From the NCBI RefSeq assembly GCF_017104645.1, contig NZ_JAAGPF010000032.1, positions 1-39,491 on the forward strand: 39,491 nucleotides of DNA. The letters run 5' to 3'. This document shows positions 9,013-17,120 of this stretch, one piece after another. The notes beneath the pieces were generated by a model. That model was given only the letters and a program-made list of their open reading frames with translations. It was not told the DNA's origin and searched no databases. The stretch comes from Burkholderia sp. Ac-20379 (GTDB lineage Bacteria > Pseudomonadota > Gammaproteobacteria > Burkholderiales > Burkholderiaceae). Position 1 is the first letter of the stretch. Every line of letters begins with the position of its first letter. The position numbers and the translations under genes were made by a program.

Positions 9013-10302
9013 TCAGCCGTCGAGGCCGGCGACCAGCGGCGTGGCGGACAGCAACTGCGCGCCGTCCCGCGTGATCACCACCTGCTCTTCGAGCTTCACG
9101 CCTTCCGAGCCGCCCTCCACGCCGATATAGCTCTCGACGCACAGCACCATGTTTTCCTCGAACGTGCCGTCGTAGCCCCAGGCATCGAAATCGACCGCGT
9201 AAGGCACGCTCGGGTATTCGTCGACGATGCCCGCGCCGTGCAGCATCATCATGTAGCGGTTGTGGATGAAGCGCTGCGGCACGTCCCAGCAGCGCTCGGC
9301 GAACTCGCGGAAGCTCAGGCCCGCCTTCAGCAGCCCGACGTTGTAGCGGATCTGCTCTTCCGCATAGCCGAACAGGTCGCGCTGCGCGGCCGTGGCCGGC
9401 TTGCCCGGGCACACGAAGCTGCGCGAGATGTCGGACAGGCACGCGCCGGGGCCGACCATGTCGGTATCGAACGCCACGATCTCGCCCGCCTGAATCACGC
9501 GGTTGCTCGAATCCTGAAACCACGGGTTGGTGCGCCCGCCCGAGGTCAGCAGGCGGCTTTCGTTCCACTCGCCGCCGTGCGAAATGTTGGTATCGTGGAA
9601 GACGCCCCACAGCTGGTTCTCGGTCACGCCGGGCTGCAACGCGGCTCGCATCCGCGCCACGCCGAGGTCGCACACGGCCATCGAGATGCGGTGCTGCTCC
9701 AGTTCCTCGCGGCCCTTGATCATGCGCGCCTGCTCGGTCAGCGGCTGCGCGTCGAACAACTGCACGCCGAGCTGCGTCAGCCGATCGGCGCCCCACGGGT
9801 CGCACCGGTCCACCGCCAGCCGCGTGTTGCCGCCGCCGTAGCGGTGCACCAGATCGGCGATCTCGCGCGCCCAATCGGCCGCCTTCTCGTCCACGCGCGG
9901 GCCGGCCAGGAAATAGATCCACGGCGTGGCCGGGCGGATCTCGTCGATCGATTCGATATGCTGACTGTTGTGCTTGCTGCTCGTGAAATCGAACAGGATC
10001 ACGGGGCCGTCGGTCGCCACGAACACGTAGCGGCTCGGCGAGTGCATGACCCACAGCCCGAGGTTGTTGGTATCCGTCGCGTAGCGGATGTTCAGCGGAT
10101 CGGCGAGCAGCATGCCCGCGTAATCGTGCTTGCGCAGTTCGGCGCGCAAGCGCTCGATCCGGTAGCGGCGCATGGCCGGGCGATCGATGCGCGAGAACGC
10201 ATCGAGCAGCGACGCATCGACGGACGACACGGCATGGCCAGCGGCCAGCCCGGGCGGATCGCGATCCGGCTGAACCTGCGTTGCGGTTGAAACAGGATTC
10301 AC
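9013..10302 (-). CDS. M24-family metalloenzyme, DddP-like
   Basis: This 429-aa protein has a creatinase-like N-terminal domain and a pita-bread C-terminal M24 domain. Metal-ligand candidates are D279 and D281 (FDTD), D291 (DISRS), H355 (LHGAGI), E390 (LCVESY) and E405 (KLEEQ). The sequence resembles the DMSP lyase DddP as I recall it: NIRYATD near residue 71, GGEWNESRLL, RTNPWFQ, and an Asp (D361) six residues after the His, where DddP has its catalytic Asp. The start is GTG 10302, since AAGGAG lies 8 nt upstream; the ATG at 10362 has no comparable site. It lies between the flavoprotein and OCD genes. It may be a C-N/C-S lyase, an amidohydrolase such as ectoine hydrolase (DoeA/EutD) or a peptidase; the first is favoured on sequence. 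Confidence 0.85.
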   Translation of the reverse strand: MNPVSTATQVQPDRDPPGLAAGHAVSSVDASLLDAFSRIDRPAMRRYRIERLRAELRKHDYAGMLLADPLNIRYATDTNNLGLWVMHSPSRYVFVATDGPVILFDFTSSKHNSQHIESIDEIRPATPWIYFLAGPRVDEKAADWAREIADLVHRYGGGNTRLAVDRCDPWGADRLTQLGVQLFDAQPLTEQARMIKGREELEQHRISMAVCDLGVARMRAALQPGVTENQLWGVFHDTNISHGGEWNESRLLTSGGRTNPWFQDSSNRVIQAGEIVAFDTDMVGPGACLSDISRSFVCPGKPATAAQRDLFGYAEEQIRYNVGLLKAGLSFREFAERCWDVPQRFIHNRYMMMLHGAGIVDEYPSVPYAVDFDAWGYDGTFEENMVLCVESYIGVEGGSEGVKLEEQVVITRDGAQLLSATPLVAGLDG

Positions 10303-10443
10303 GTACGACTCCTTCTTTCGACAACGACAATCCAGGCCGGATCCGTTTTCGGCGCAATACATCGCCTGGCGAGCCGCCCTGCGGGGAACGGGCGGGCCGG
10401 CGCGAAGCAGCGGCCGGCCCGGCCGACGGGAAACGCGAAGGGC

Positions 10444-12480
10444 TTACAGGTCTTTCATCAGACGCAGCGCGTCGTAGATGGCCGCGTGCGTGTTGCGGGC
10501 GGCCACCGCATCGCCGATCCGGAACAGCTGATAGCGGCCGTTCGAATTGCTGTCGACCACCTGCGGCTTGCCGTCGATCAGGTCGTCGTAGTCGACCTTG
10601 CCGAGGTTCTTCGAATGCGGCTTCAGTTCGAAGTACAGATCGTCGCTCGGGATCGTGCCGTGATTGACGACGATCTGGTCGTAGCGGCGCTCCTCGGCCA
10701 TCTCGACGTAATCGCTGCCGATGGTCGCCACATAGTCGCCGCCGTCGCGGCGCACGCCCGTGAGGCGATACGTGACCGTGAACGTGGTGTTCAGCTTCTG
10801 CAACTCGCGCATGTACGGCACGAGGTTCATCGCCATCACTTCCGGCGCGAACGCGCGGTCGGGCGTCATCACCTCGACCTTGCCGCCCGCCTGCGCGATG
10901 ATTTCGGCGGCCTGCAGCGCCGCGTGGTCGCCCGCGTCGTCGTAGATCAACACGTTGCGGCCCGGCTTCACGTCGCCCGACAGGATGTCCCACGACGACA
11001 CCACATGTTCGTTGCCCTCGCGCAGCACCTCCGTGTGCGGCATGCCGCCGGTGGCGACGATCACGATATCGGGCTGCTCGTCGGAAATCGTGCTGGCGTC
11101 CGCATACGTGTTGAACGCGAAGCGCACGCCGAGCCGCTCGCATTGCGCCATGCGCCAATCGACGATGCCGATCATCTCCTTGCGGCGCGCCGTTTGCGTG
11201 GTCAGGCGAATCTGGCCGCCCGGATCGTTCATGGCCTCGAACACCACCACGTCATGGCCGCGCTCGCCCGCCACGCGCGCAGCCTCCAGCCCGGCCGGCC
11301 CCGCGCCCACGATCACCACCTTGCGCTTGGCGGCGGCGCGCGGCACGTCGTGCGGCGTGGTCACTTCGCGGCCGGTGGCCGGGTTATGGATGCAGAACGC
11401 CGCGCCGCCCTGGTAGATACGATCGATGCAGTAGCTCGCGCCCACGCACGGGCGGATGTCGTCCTCGCGGCGCTCGATGATCTTGCGCACGATGTGCGGG
11501 TCGGCCATGTGCGCCCGCGTCATGCCCACCATGTCGATCTTGCCCGACGCGATCGCGTGGCGCGCAGTCGGCACGTCCTGGATCCGCGCCGCATGGAACG
11601 TCGGAAATTCGGTAGCACTGCGAATTTCCCCGGCGAAATCGAGATGCGGCGCACTGCGCGAACCCATGCCCGGAATGATGTCCGCGAGGCCCGCGTCGGT
11701 TTCGAGGTGGCCGCGAATCACGTTGAGGAAATCGATCAGGCCGCTGGACTTCAGCGCCATCGAGATCCGCATGCCGTCTTCCTTCGTCAGGCCGCCGGCG
11801 ATGATCTCGTCGGCCGTGTAGCGGATGCCCACCACGAACGCCTCGCCCACCCGCTCGCGAATGCCGCGCAGCACGTCGAACGTGAAGCGCATGCGGTTTT
11901 CGAGCGAGCCGCCATACGGTGCGTCGAGCGTGTTGGTCAGCGGCGACCAGCACTGATCCATCAGGTGTCCGTACGCTTCGAGTTCGATGCCGTCCAGGCC
12001 CGCGGCCTGCATGCGCTCGGCGGCGTCGGCGTAATCCTTGACGATGCGCTCGCGATCCCAATCCTCGAGCCGCTTCGGAAACGCGCGGTGCGACGGTTCC
12101 CGCTCGTGCGACGACGACACCGCCGGCAGCCAGTCGCCCTTGTCCCAGCGGGTGCGGCGGCCGAGGTGGGTAATCTGGATCATGATCTTCGCGCCGTTCT
12201 CGTGCACGGCGTCGGCGAGATCCTTCATCCACGGCACCACTTCGTCCTTGTACGCCAGGATGTTGTTGAACACCGGCGGGCTGTCCTTCGAAATCGCGGC
12301 CGAACCCGCCGTCATCGTCAGTGCGATGCCGGCCTTGGCGCGTTCGACGTGATACGCCCGATAGCGGGCCTTGGGCATGCCGTCCTCCGCATAAGCCGGC
12401 TCATGAGACGGCAGCATGATGCGGTTGCGGAACGTCAGGTGTTTGAGGGTGTACGGCTGCAGCAGCGGATCGCTCGACAT
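10444..12480 (-). CDS. TMADH/DgcA-type flavoprotein, putative N-methyl amino acid or betaine demethylase
   Basis: This 678-aa protein has an N-terminal Old-Yellow-Enzyme-like FMN barrel (about 1-340), an Fe-S segment, and C-terminal FAD/NAD-type domains beginning at VIVGAGPAGLEAA (about 389-401). It has the layout of trimethylamine dehydrogenase, dimethylglycine demethylase (DgcA) and N-methylproline demethylase. The barrel has the EAYGHLMDQ segment and YGGSLENR. The Fe-S motif reads C345-x2-A348-x2-C351-x11-C363, with Ala where TMADH has its second Cys. Such enzymes oxidatively remove N-methyl groups as formaldehyde and reduce ETF, and both ETF and formaldehyde-detoxification genes are present here. 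It heads a ten-gene run behind operator copy 2. Confidence 0.88.
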   Translation of the reverse strand: MSSDPLLQPYTLKHLTFRNRIMLPSHEPAYAEDGMPKARYRAYHVERAKAGIALTMTAGSAAISKDSPPVFNNILAYKDEVVPWMKDLADAVHENGAKIMIQITHLGRRTRWDKGDWLPAVSSSHEREPSHRAFPKRLEDWDRERIVKDYADAAERMQAAGLDGIELEAYGHLMDQCWSPLTNTLDAPYGGSLENRMRFTFDVLRGIRERVGEAFVVGIRYTADEIIAGGLTKEDGMRISMALKSSGLIDFLNVIRGHLETDAGLADIIPGMGSRSAPHLDFAGEIRSATEFPTFHAARIQDVPTARHAIASGKIDMVGMTRAHMADPHIVRKIIERREDDIRPCVGASYCIDRIYQGGAAFCIHNPATGREVTTPHDVPRAAAKRKVVIVGAGPAGLEAARVAGERGHDVVVFEAMNDPGGQIRLTTQTARRKEMIGIVDWRMAQCERLGVRFAFNTYADASTISDEQPDIVIVATGGMPHTEVLREGNEHVVSSWDILSGDVKPGRNVLIYDDAGDHAALQAAEIIAQAGGKVEVMTPDRAFAPEVMAMNLVPYMRELQKLNTTFTVTYRLTGVRRDGGDYVATIGSDYVEMAEERRYDQIVVNHGTIPSDDLYFELKPHSKNLGKVDYDDLIDGKPQVVDSNSNGRYQLFRIGDAVAARNTHAAIYDALRLMKDL

Positions 12481-12554
12481 TTTTTTCGATGCCTCGACAG
12501 GGGACGAATCGTTTTAAGAAACCACCGTGTTGCTTGTGCGAATCAGGTTAGGAT

Positions 12555-12574
12555 TTGCTGTACATTGGTGTCAA
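12555..12574. promoter_or_regulatory. putative TetR operator, copy 2, with embedded -35 box
   Basis: The element TTGCTGTACATTGGTGTCAA matches copy 1 (1878-1897) at 16 of 20 positions. On the minus strand it contains TTGACA (complement of 12569-12574), usable as the -35 box of the flavoprotein operon. A weak -10 candidate, TAACCT (complement of 12545-12550), follows after 18 bp. A further TGTACAC at 12591-12597 may be a half-site. It lies between the flavoprotein gene and the divergent second TetR gene. Confidence 0.65.
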
Positions 12575-12719
12575 GTAAACAAAACAAATATGTACACCGT
12601 CGAGGGAAAACCCTTCCCGCGGGCCCAGTTGCACCGATTCCCGCGGATCCTGGATCGCCGGTTGCGCCATGCGACCGGCGGCGCCGAAGTCAGGAAGTCA
12701 TGGCAAGGAAGTCTTGTGA

Positions 12720-13349
12720 ATGGATGTCTATCGCACTGACGAGCGCGCGCGCCTGAGCCCGGAAATCTGGCTCGACGCCGCCACCGACAGCCTGTTGGAA
12801 GGCGGCGTGGAAGCCGTCCGGATTCTGCCGCTGGCCGACCGGCTCGGATCGTCGCGCGCGAGCTTTTATCGTTTCTACGAGAGCCGCGACGCGTTGCTGG
12901 CGGCGCTGCTCGAGCGCTGGCGCACGCAAAACACAGGGGGTTGGGTGGCGAGGGCCGGCGCCTATGCGGACAGCATCGGCGAGGCCCTGCTCAACGTGTT
13001 CGATTGCTGCCTCGACGACAGCCTGTTCGACACGCGTTACGAGGCGGCGATCCGCAGTTGGGCGCAGCAATCGCCCGAGATCGCCGCGATTGCCAGGGAA
13101 GAGGATGCGAAGCGGATCGACGCGCTGGCGGCGATGTTCACGCGCTTCGGCTATGCCGCCGAAGCGGCCGAGGTGCGCGGGCGCTCAGTGTATTTCGTTC
13201 AACTCGGCTACGTGGCGCTGCGCTCGCGCGAGCCGGTGGCCGTGCGGATGGAACGAATTCCTGAATATGTCGGGCTGTTTTCCGGCGCGCGTGCCACGGC
13301 GCACGAGATGGAGCGGTTTTTCGCGCGGCACGGGTTCGAAGCGGGCTAG
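12720..13349 (+). CDS. TetR-family transcriptional regulator (paralogue 2)
   Basis: This 209-aa TetR protein is closely related to the regulator at 1999-2646. The DNA-binding part is nearly superimposable (WLDAATDSLLEGGVEAVRIL, SRASFYRFYESRDALL), and much of the ligand domain is shared (GAYADSIGEALLNVFDC, TRYEAAIRSWAQQSPEIAA). AAGGAA lies 9 nt before ATG 12720. It diverges from the flavoprotein gene over operator copy 2 and converges on the diaminopropionate ammonia-lyase gene. The pair may have arisen by duplication, with each copy guarding one promoter of the same pathway, or they may bind both sites. Confidence 0.88.
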   Translation: MDVYRTDERARLSPEIWLDAATDSLLEGGVEAVRILPLADRLGSSRASFYRFYESRDALLAALLERWRTQNTGGWVARAGAYADSIGEALLNVFDCCLDDSLFDTRYEAAIRSWAQQSPEIAAIAREEDAKRIDALAAMFTRFGYAAEAAEVRGRSVYFVQLGYVALRSREPVAVRMERIPEYVGLFSGARATAHEMERFFARHGFEAG

Positions 13350-13375
13350 GCGGCCGTTCGATGGCGACGGCCGCC
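13349..13375. terminator. hairpin between convergent tetR2 and dpaL
   Basis: A perfect 9-bp stem (GGCGGCCGT at 13349-13357 with ACGGCCGCC at 13367-13375) with a 9-nt loop follows directly on the tetR2 stop codon, with the dpaL stop at 13393. No clear T-run; likely a two-way terminator. Confidence 0.5.
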
Positions 13376-13392
13376 AGCCGCCTGCATTCGGC

Positions 13393-14619
13393 TCAAGCAG
13401 CGCGTCCGCCCACCCACGCCGCCTGCCGCCGCAACACGTCTTCCGCCCGTTCCCCCACCAGTTCCGCGTACACCGCCGGCGCGGTCGCCCCCTCGGTGTT
13501 GATGACGAGAATGCGCGATGCGCTGCCGATGCCGGCCTTCGCGAGCGCGCCGTCCGCCGCCAGCGCCCGCAGCCCGGCCAACCCCGCCGCGCCCGATTCG
13601 CCCGACACGATCGGGATGTCGCTGACCGAGCCGGCCGCCAGGATCTGCATCGCGACGACGGCGTCGGCATCGCGGATCGTCATGAAGTAATCGGCGCCGG
13701 TCACCAGGAAGCGCCACGCCAGCGGCGAGGTTTCGCCGCATGCCAGCCCCGCCATGATCGAATCGACCGAGCCGGTGGCCTTCTCCGGCACGCCGCTGAT
13801 GGCGCTCTGGAACAGGCAGTCGGCCTGCTCCGGCTCGACGATGACCACCGTGGGCCGCTGCTCGCCGAACACTTCCCAGAAGTAGCTGGAGATGCCGGCG
13901 GCCAGGCCGCCCACGCCGCCCTGCAGGAACACATGGCTGAACGCGGGCGCGCCGCCCGGCCCGCGCGTGGCCTCGACGATTTCCGCCGCCACCGCGCCAT
14001 AGCCCTGCATCACGTCGCGCGGAATGATTTCGTAGCCGGGGTAGGACGTGTCGGACACCACCTGCCAGCCGTTCGCCTCGGCCAGCCGCGCCGCTTCCGC
14101 CACCGATTCGTCGTAGTTGCCCGCGATGCGGACGATCTGCGCGCCCTGCTCCGCGATCGCCGCCTCGCGCTCGACGCTGACGTTGGCATGCAGCACGATC
14201 ACGCAGCGGCAGCCGATGCTGCGCGCCGCCGCGGCGAGGCCCTTGCCGTGATTGCCGTCGGTTGCGCTCACCACCGTGAAGCCGTCGAGCCGGCTCCGGT
14301 AAGCACCTCGAAACAAGCCGGCCGGATCGAGTTGCGCGTCGGCGTTCAGCCGCATGATCAGCCGCACGAGCGCGATGGGCGCGCCGAGTGCCTTGAAGCT
14401 GCCCAGCTCGGAGCGCACCGATTCGTCCTTGACCCGCACCTGCGCCACGCCGATCCGCGCGGCGAGATCGGGCAGGTCGTACAGCGGCGTGGCGTGACGC
14501 GACACGCCGCGCCAGTTGGCGATCCAGTTGCGGCTTTCCTCGGCCCGTTCGACCGACATGAGCGCCTTCAGCGCGTCCGGGTAGGCGCGCCGTTCGGCGC
14601 GTGCGTTCACAACCAGCAT
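13393..14619 (-). CDS. dpaL: diaminopropionate ammonia-lyase
   Basis: This 408-aa fold-type II PLP enzyme matches E. coli YgeX as I recall it. It would convert 2,3-diaminopropionate to pyruvate and two ammonia. Seen: the PLP lysine in SELGSFKALGAP, the SATDGNHGKG phosphate/active-site segment, DTSYPGYEIIPRDVMQGY, the glycine-rich LQGGVGGLAAG and SIMAGLACGE. ATG 14619 is preceded by GAAGGAG. The gene is monocistronic as far as visible and convergent with tetR2. It may complete the neighbouring catabolic system by deaminating a diamino acid. In ectoine loci the analogous position is taken by a threonine-dehydratase-like EutB. Confidence 0.88.
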   Translation of the reverse strand: MLVVNARAERRAYPDALKALMSVERAEESRNWIANWRGVSRHATPLYDLPDLAARIGVAQVRVKDESVRSELGSFKALGAPIALVRLIMRLNADAQLDPAGLFRGAYRSRLDGFTVVSATDGNHGKGLAAAARSIGCRCVIVLHANVSVEREAAIAEQGAQIVRIAGNYDESVAEAARLAEANGWQVVSDTSYPGYEIIPRDVMQGYGAVAAEIVEATRGPGGAPAFSHVFLQGGVGGLAAGISSYFWEVFGEQRPTVVIVEPEQADCLFQSAISGVPEKATGSVDSIMAGLACGETSPLAWRFLVTGADYFMTIRDADAVVAMQILAAGSVSDIPIVSGESGAAGLAGLRALAADGALAKAGIGSASRILVINTEGATAPAVYAELVGERAEDVLRRQAAWVGGRAA

Positions 14620-14710
14620 GGTCAGGCTCCTTCACGATGAGTCGGCACCGCCGGGGCAACCCGGCGATTCGCGACGATCATGGTAAGAGCCGGCACGATC
14701 AATTTTTGAG

Positions 14711-14761
14711 CGAAAGCGGCGCGCGATTCGCAAGAAAAACTCGCTTTTCACGCCGCTTTCG
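14711..14761 (-). terminator. inverted repeat downstream of the chemotaxis receptor gene
   Basis: Perfect 11-bp arms (CGAAAGCGGCG at 14711-14721, CGCCGCTTTCG at 14751-14761) flank a 29-nt loop, 18 bp past the receptor stop codon. A run of A at 14702-14706 region gives T's on the minus strand shortly after the arm. It is likely the terminator of the receptor gene and separates it from dpaL. Confidence 0.5.
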
Positions 14762-14778
14762 ACGCGCCGATACGGCGC

Positions 14779-16416
14779 TCAGGCGAACTGCGGCGCGCCC
14801 GCCCGCATCCCGCCCTGCACCGCCGCGCCGCCGCGCGCGAACGAGGCCGCCTGCGCGTGCTGCGCGATCCGGAACACCGACACCGCATCGCCCAGGCGCT
14901 GCGCCTGATCGACCAGCGAGGCCGCCGCCGCGGCCGCCTGCTCGACGAGCGCGGCGTTCTGCTGCGTGACCTCGTCCATCTGCGACACGGCGATGTTGAT
15001 CTGGTCGATGCCGTCGCTCTGCTCGCTCGACGCCACGGCGATCTCGTTCATGATGCCGCTCACGCGGCCGATCGCGGTGACGATCTCGTTCATCGTGGTG
15101 CCCGAGCGCTCGACGAGGTCCGCGCCCGTCTGCACGCGCTGCGTCGATTCCACGATCAAGCCCTTGATCTCCTTCGCGGCCGTGGCGCTGCGCTGCGCGA
15201 GCGAGCGCACTTCGCTGGCGACCACCGCGAAACCGCGGCCCTGCTCGCCGGCGCGCGCCGCTTCCACGGCGGCATTGAGCGCGAGGATGTTGGTCTGGAA
15301 CGCGATGCCCTCGATCACGCCGACGATGTCGCCGATCCGGCGCGAATCGCCGACGATCTCCTGCATCGTGCCGACCACGTCGCGCGCGAGCTGCCCGCCC
15401 TCGGCGGCCAGGCCCGACGCGCCCTCGGCCAGCGAGCTGGCCTGGCGCACGTTGTCGGCGGTCTGCTTCACGGTGGAGGTCAGTTGCTCGATGCTGGCGG
15501 CGGTTTCCTCCAGCGAGGCGGCCTGCTCCTCGGTGCGCTGCGACAGGTTGGTGTTGCCCGCCGCGATCTCGCCCACGCCCACGTTGATCGATTCGGTGCT
15601 GCTGCGCACCGCGCCCACCGTGGATGTCAGGGAGTCCTGCATATTGCGCAGCGCTTCGCTGAGCTTGCCCATTTCGTTATGGCTCGTGACCTCGACCTGG
15701 CTGGTCAGATCGCCGCTCGCGATGCGGCCGAAATTCTCGACGGCGGCATCCACCGGCTTGACGATCGCGTTGACGAGCCAGATCCGCACGAACAGCGACA
15801 GCGCGATCGCCAGCGCGAGGCCCACCGCCACCGCCACGATCACCATCGAGAATTGCCGCTGCGCGCCTTCGTAGCGCGCCTGGCCGATATCCACCTGGTG
15901 CTTCTCCAGCGCGAGCATCGCCTTTTCGTAGGCCGAGTACAGCGGCGACAGCTTGTGCCCCTGGATCTCGCCGAACCCGGCCTTGTCGCCGGCCTTCAGC
16001 GCGGCCATCGCCGGCTCGATGCCCTGATGGATGAACTCGTCGCGGCGCTTCTGCATCTCGTCGATCAGGGCGCGCGCGCCCGGATCGTCGCCGGCCTGCG
16101 CCAGATACGCCGCAAAGCGCTCGTTCGACAGCTTGATGTATTGATCCGAGCGCTTGAACGCCGAATCGGCGCCGGCCGCGTCGCCGATGTTGGTCAGCGA
16201 ATCGTAGGTGGCGAGCGACAGCCGCAGGCGCAGCAACTGGCCCGAGCTGCCTTCGAGGTTGGCCACGGCCGGCGTGTCGACCGTGTACATCTGCTTCAGG
16301 TCGTGATTCGCCGAATTCAGGGAGGCCACACCGAGCAGCGCGCCGGCGATCAATGCAAGGCCGAACAGGCCGATGATCGCGTTCACGCAATGGCGAATCG
16401 ACAGGTTTTTAAGCAT
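14779..16416 (-). CDS. methyl-accepting chemotaxis protein
   Basis: This 545-aa receptor has an N-terminal membrane helix (about 10-32), a periplasmic four-helix-bundle (TarH-type) ligand domain to about residue 190, a second membrane helix ([20 protein letters not shown]), a HAMP domain and a cytoplasmic signalling domain. The hairpin tip reads [23 protein letters not shown] (given in part here: [18 protein letters not shown]). Glutamine/glutamate-rich methylation regions flank the tip. No pentapeptide tether for CheR is evident at the C-terminus. It lies next to a catabolic cluster, so it could sense the same compound, but nothing in the sequence proves this. A FliA-like promoter lies upstream. 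Confidence 0.93.
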   Translation of the reverse strand: MLKNLSIRHCVNAIIGLFGLALIAGALLGVASLNSANHDLKQMYTVDTPAVANLEGSSGQLLRLRLSLATYDSLTNIGDAAGADSAFKRSDQYIKLSNERFAAYLAQAGDDPGARALIDEMQKRRDEFIHQGIEPAMAALKAGDKAGFGEIQGHKLSPLYSAYEKAMLALEKHQVDIGQARYEGAQRQFSMVIVAVAVGLALAIALSLFVRIWLVNAIVKPVDAAVENFGRIASGDLTSQVEVTSHNEMGKLSEALRNMQDSLTSTVGAVRSSTESINVGVGEIAAGNTNLSQRTEEQAASLEETAASIEQLTSTVKQTADNVRQASSLAEGASGLAAEGGQLARDVVGTMQEIVGDSRRIGDIVGVIEGIAFQTNILALNAAVEAARAGEQGRGFAVVASEVRSLAQRSATAAKEIKGLIVESTQRVQTGADLVERSGTTMNEIVTAIGRVSGIMNEIAVASSEQSDGIDQINIAVSQMDEVTQQNAALVEQAAAAAASLVDQAQRLGDAVSVFRIAQHAQAASFARGGAAVQGGMRAGAPQFA

Positions 16417-16535
16417 GTGAATGGATCGATTGGTCGAACGAAACCCGGACGCCGGACCCGCGCGGTTCTCATTCTTGGTCCGTGAAGTGGTTCGATATAC
16501 GAATTGTTGATCCCAGTCTCCGGCGCACCGCGTTT

Positions 16536-16562
16536 ACTACGGCCCCGAATGATCAGACTTTA
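16536..16562 (-). promoter_or_regulatory. FliA (sigma-28)-like promoter of the chemotaxis receptor
   Basis: On the minus strand, TAAAGTCT (complement of 16555-16562) is followed after 11 bp by GCCGTAGT (complement of 16536-16543). The flagellar consensus is TAAAGTTT-N11-GCCGATAA, so the -35 matches at 7 of 8 positions and the -10 keeps the GCCG core. This fits a motility-regulon gene. The leader would be roughly 110 nt. Confidence 0.6.
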
Positions 16563-16610
16563 TTCACACCTAGTAGAAACGCTGACGAGTGGTTTCCCTG
16601 ATTCAGTTCA

Positions 16611-16647
16611 TCGAAAAAAACGGGTGCGCGGCCTGAACGGCCGCACA
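16611..16647 (-). terminator. rho-independent terminator after the 42-aa small gene
   Basis: On the minus strand a GCGGCC/GGCCGC stem (16628-16633 with 16639-16644, loop of 5) is followed within about 7 nt by seven T's (A-run at 16614-16620). It begins only 3-5 nt after the stop codon of the small gene at 16650, which supports that gene being transcribed. Confidence 0.75.
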
Positions 16648-16649
16648 GG

Positions 16650-16778
16650 TCAGCCCGCGCGGCGCAGGCCGATCAGTTGCCAGAGGCGTGCGAGCAAGGC
16701 GCGCTCGAAGGGTGCGTTGCCGTTCGACGCGTGCTGCAGCAGCAACAGCTCGGGGGTGAGTTGGGGCGAGCGATACAT
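16650..16778 (-). CDS. small protein of 42 aa, unknown function
   Basis: A 42-codon frame starts at ATG 16778 with a strong ribosome site (GGGAGG, complement of 16785-16790, 6 nt upstream) and stops directly before an intrinsic terminator. The peptide begins MYRSPQLTPELLLLQ and ends in a basic, amphipathic stretch (ERALLARLWQLIGLRRAG). I do not recognise a family. The frame stays open upstream for another 90 codons, but those residues are Arg/Pro-rich and lack a good start. It is probably a monocistronic small gene. A membrane-associated or regulatory peptide is possible; no function is claimed. Confidence 0.55.
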   Translation of the reverse strand: MYRSPQLTPELLLLQHASNGNAPFERALLARLWQLIGLRRAG

Positions 16779-17120
16779 CGAAGTCCTCCCGGTTCGGATC
16801 GGCAGGCCGAGTCGCCCGCCGCTTCGTTTTGTTACGCAAGAATCGACCCAGGGCGGCAAGCCGCGCCGCACGGCACGCCGGCCGGGCGCCACGCGAATCG
16901 AACGCCGCATCGGTGCGCCAACCGCACCGATCGAGGGCATCGCCGGCCCGTTCCTGCCCGCCGATTGCTTGGCATGACGAAGCGAATCGCGCCGCGGCGC
17001 GCCTTCGGACAACGCGCAGCCATAAGCAAAATTCATCGAAACCATCACGAAACCTGCGTTTCCTTATGGCTCGCGGCCCCCTACCCTTGACGCCTTCTCT
17101 CTCGCAAGGAAAGCCCAAGG
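16779..17120. other. 342-bp gap between divergent small gene and VOC gene
   Basis: I see no gene here. The right part (about 17020-17110) is AT-richer and should contain the promoter of the VOC gene, but no clear -35/-10 pair stands out. Confidence 0.4.

Noticed and set aside
8477..11158. 893-codon minus-strand frame across the OCD, M24 and flavoprotein genes
   Set aside because: It is offset from three well-supported genes on the same strand and has an Arg/Gly-rich composition without any domain.
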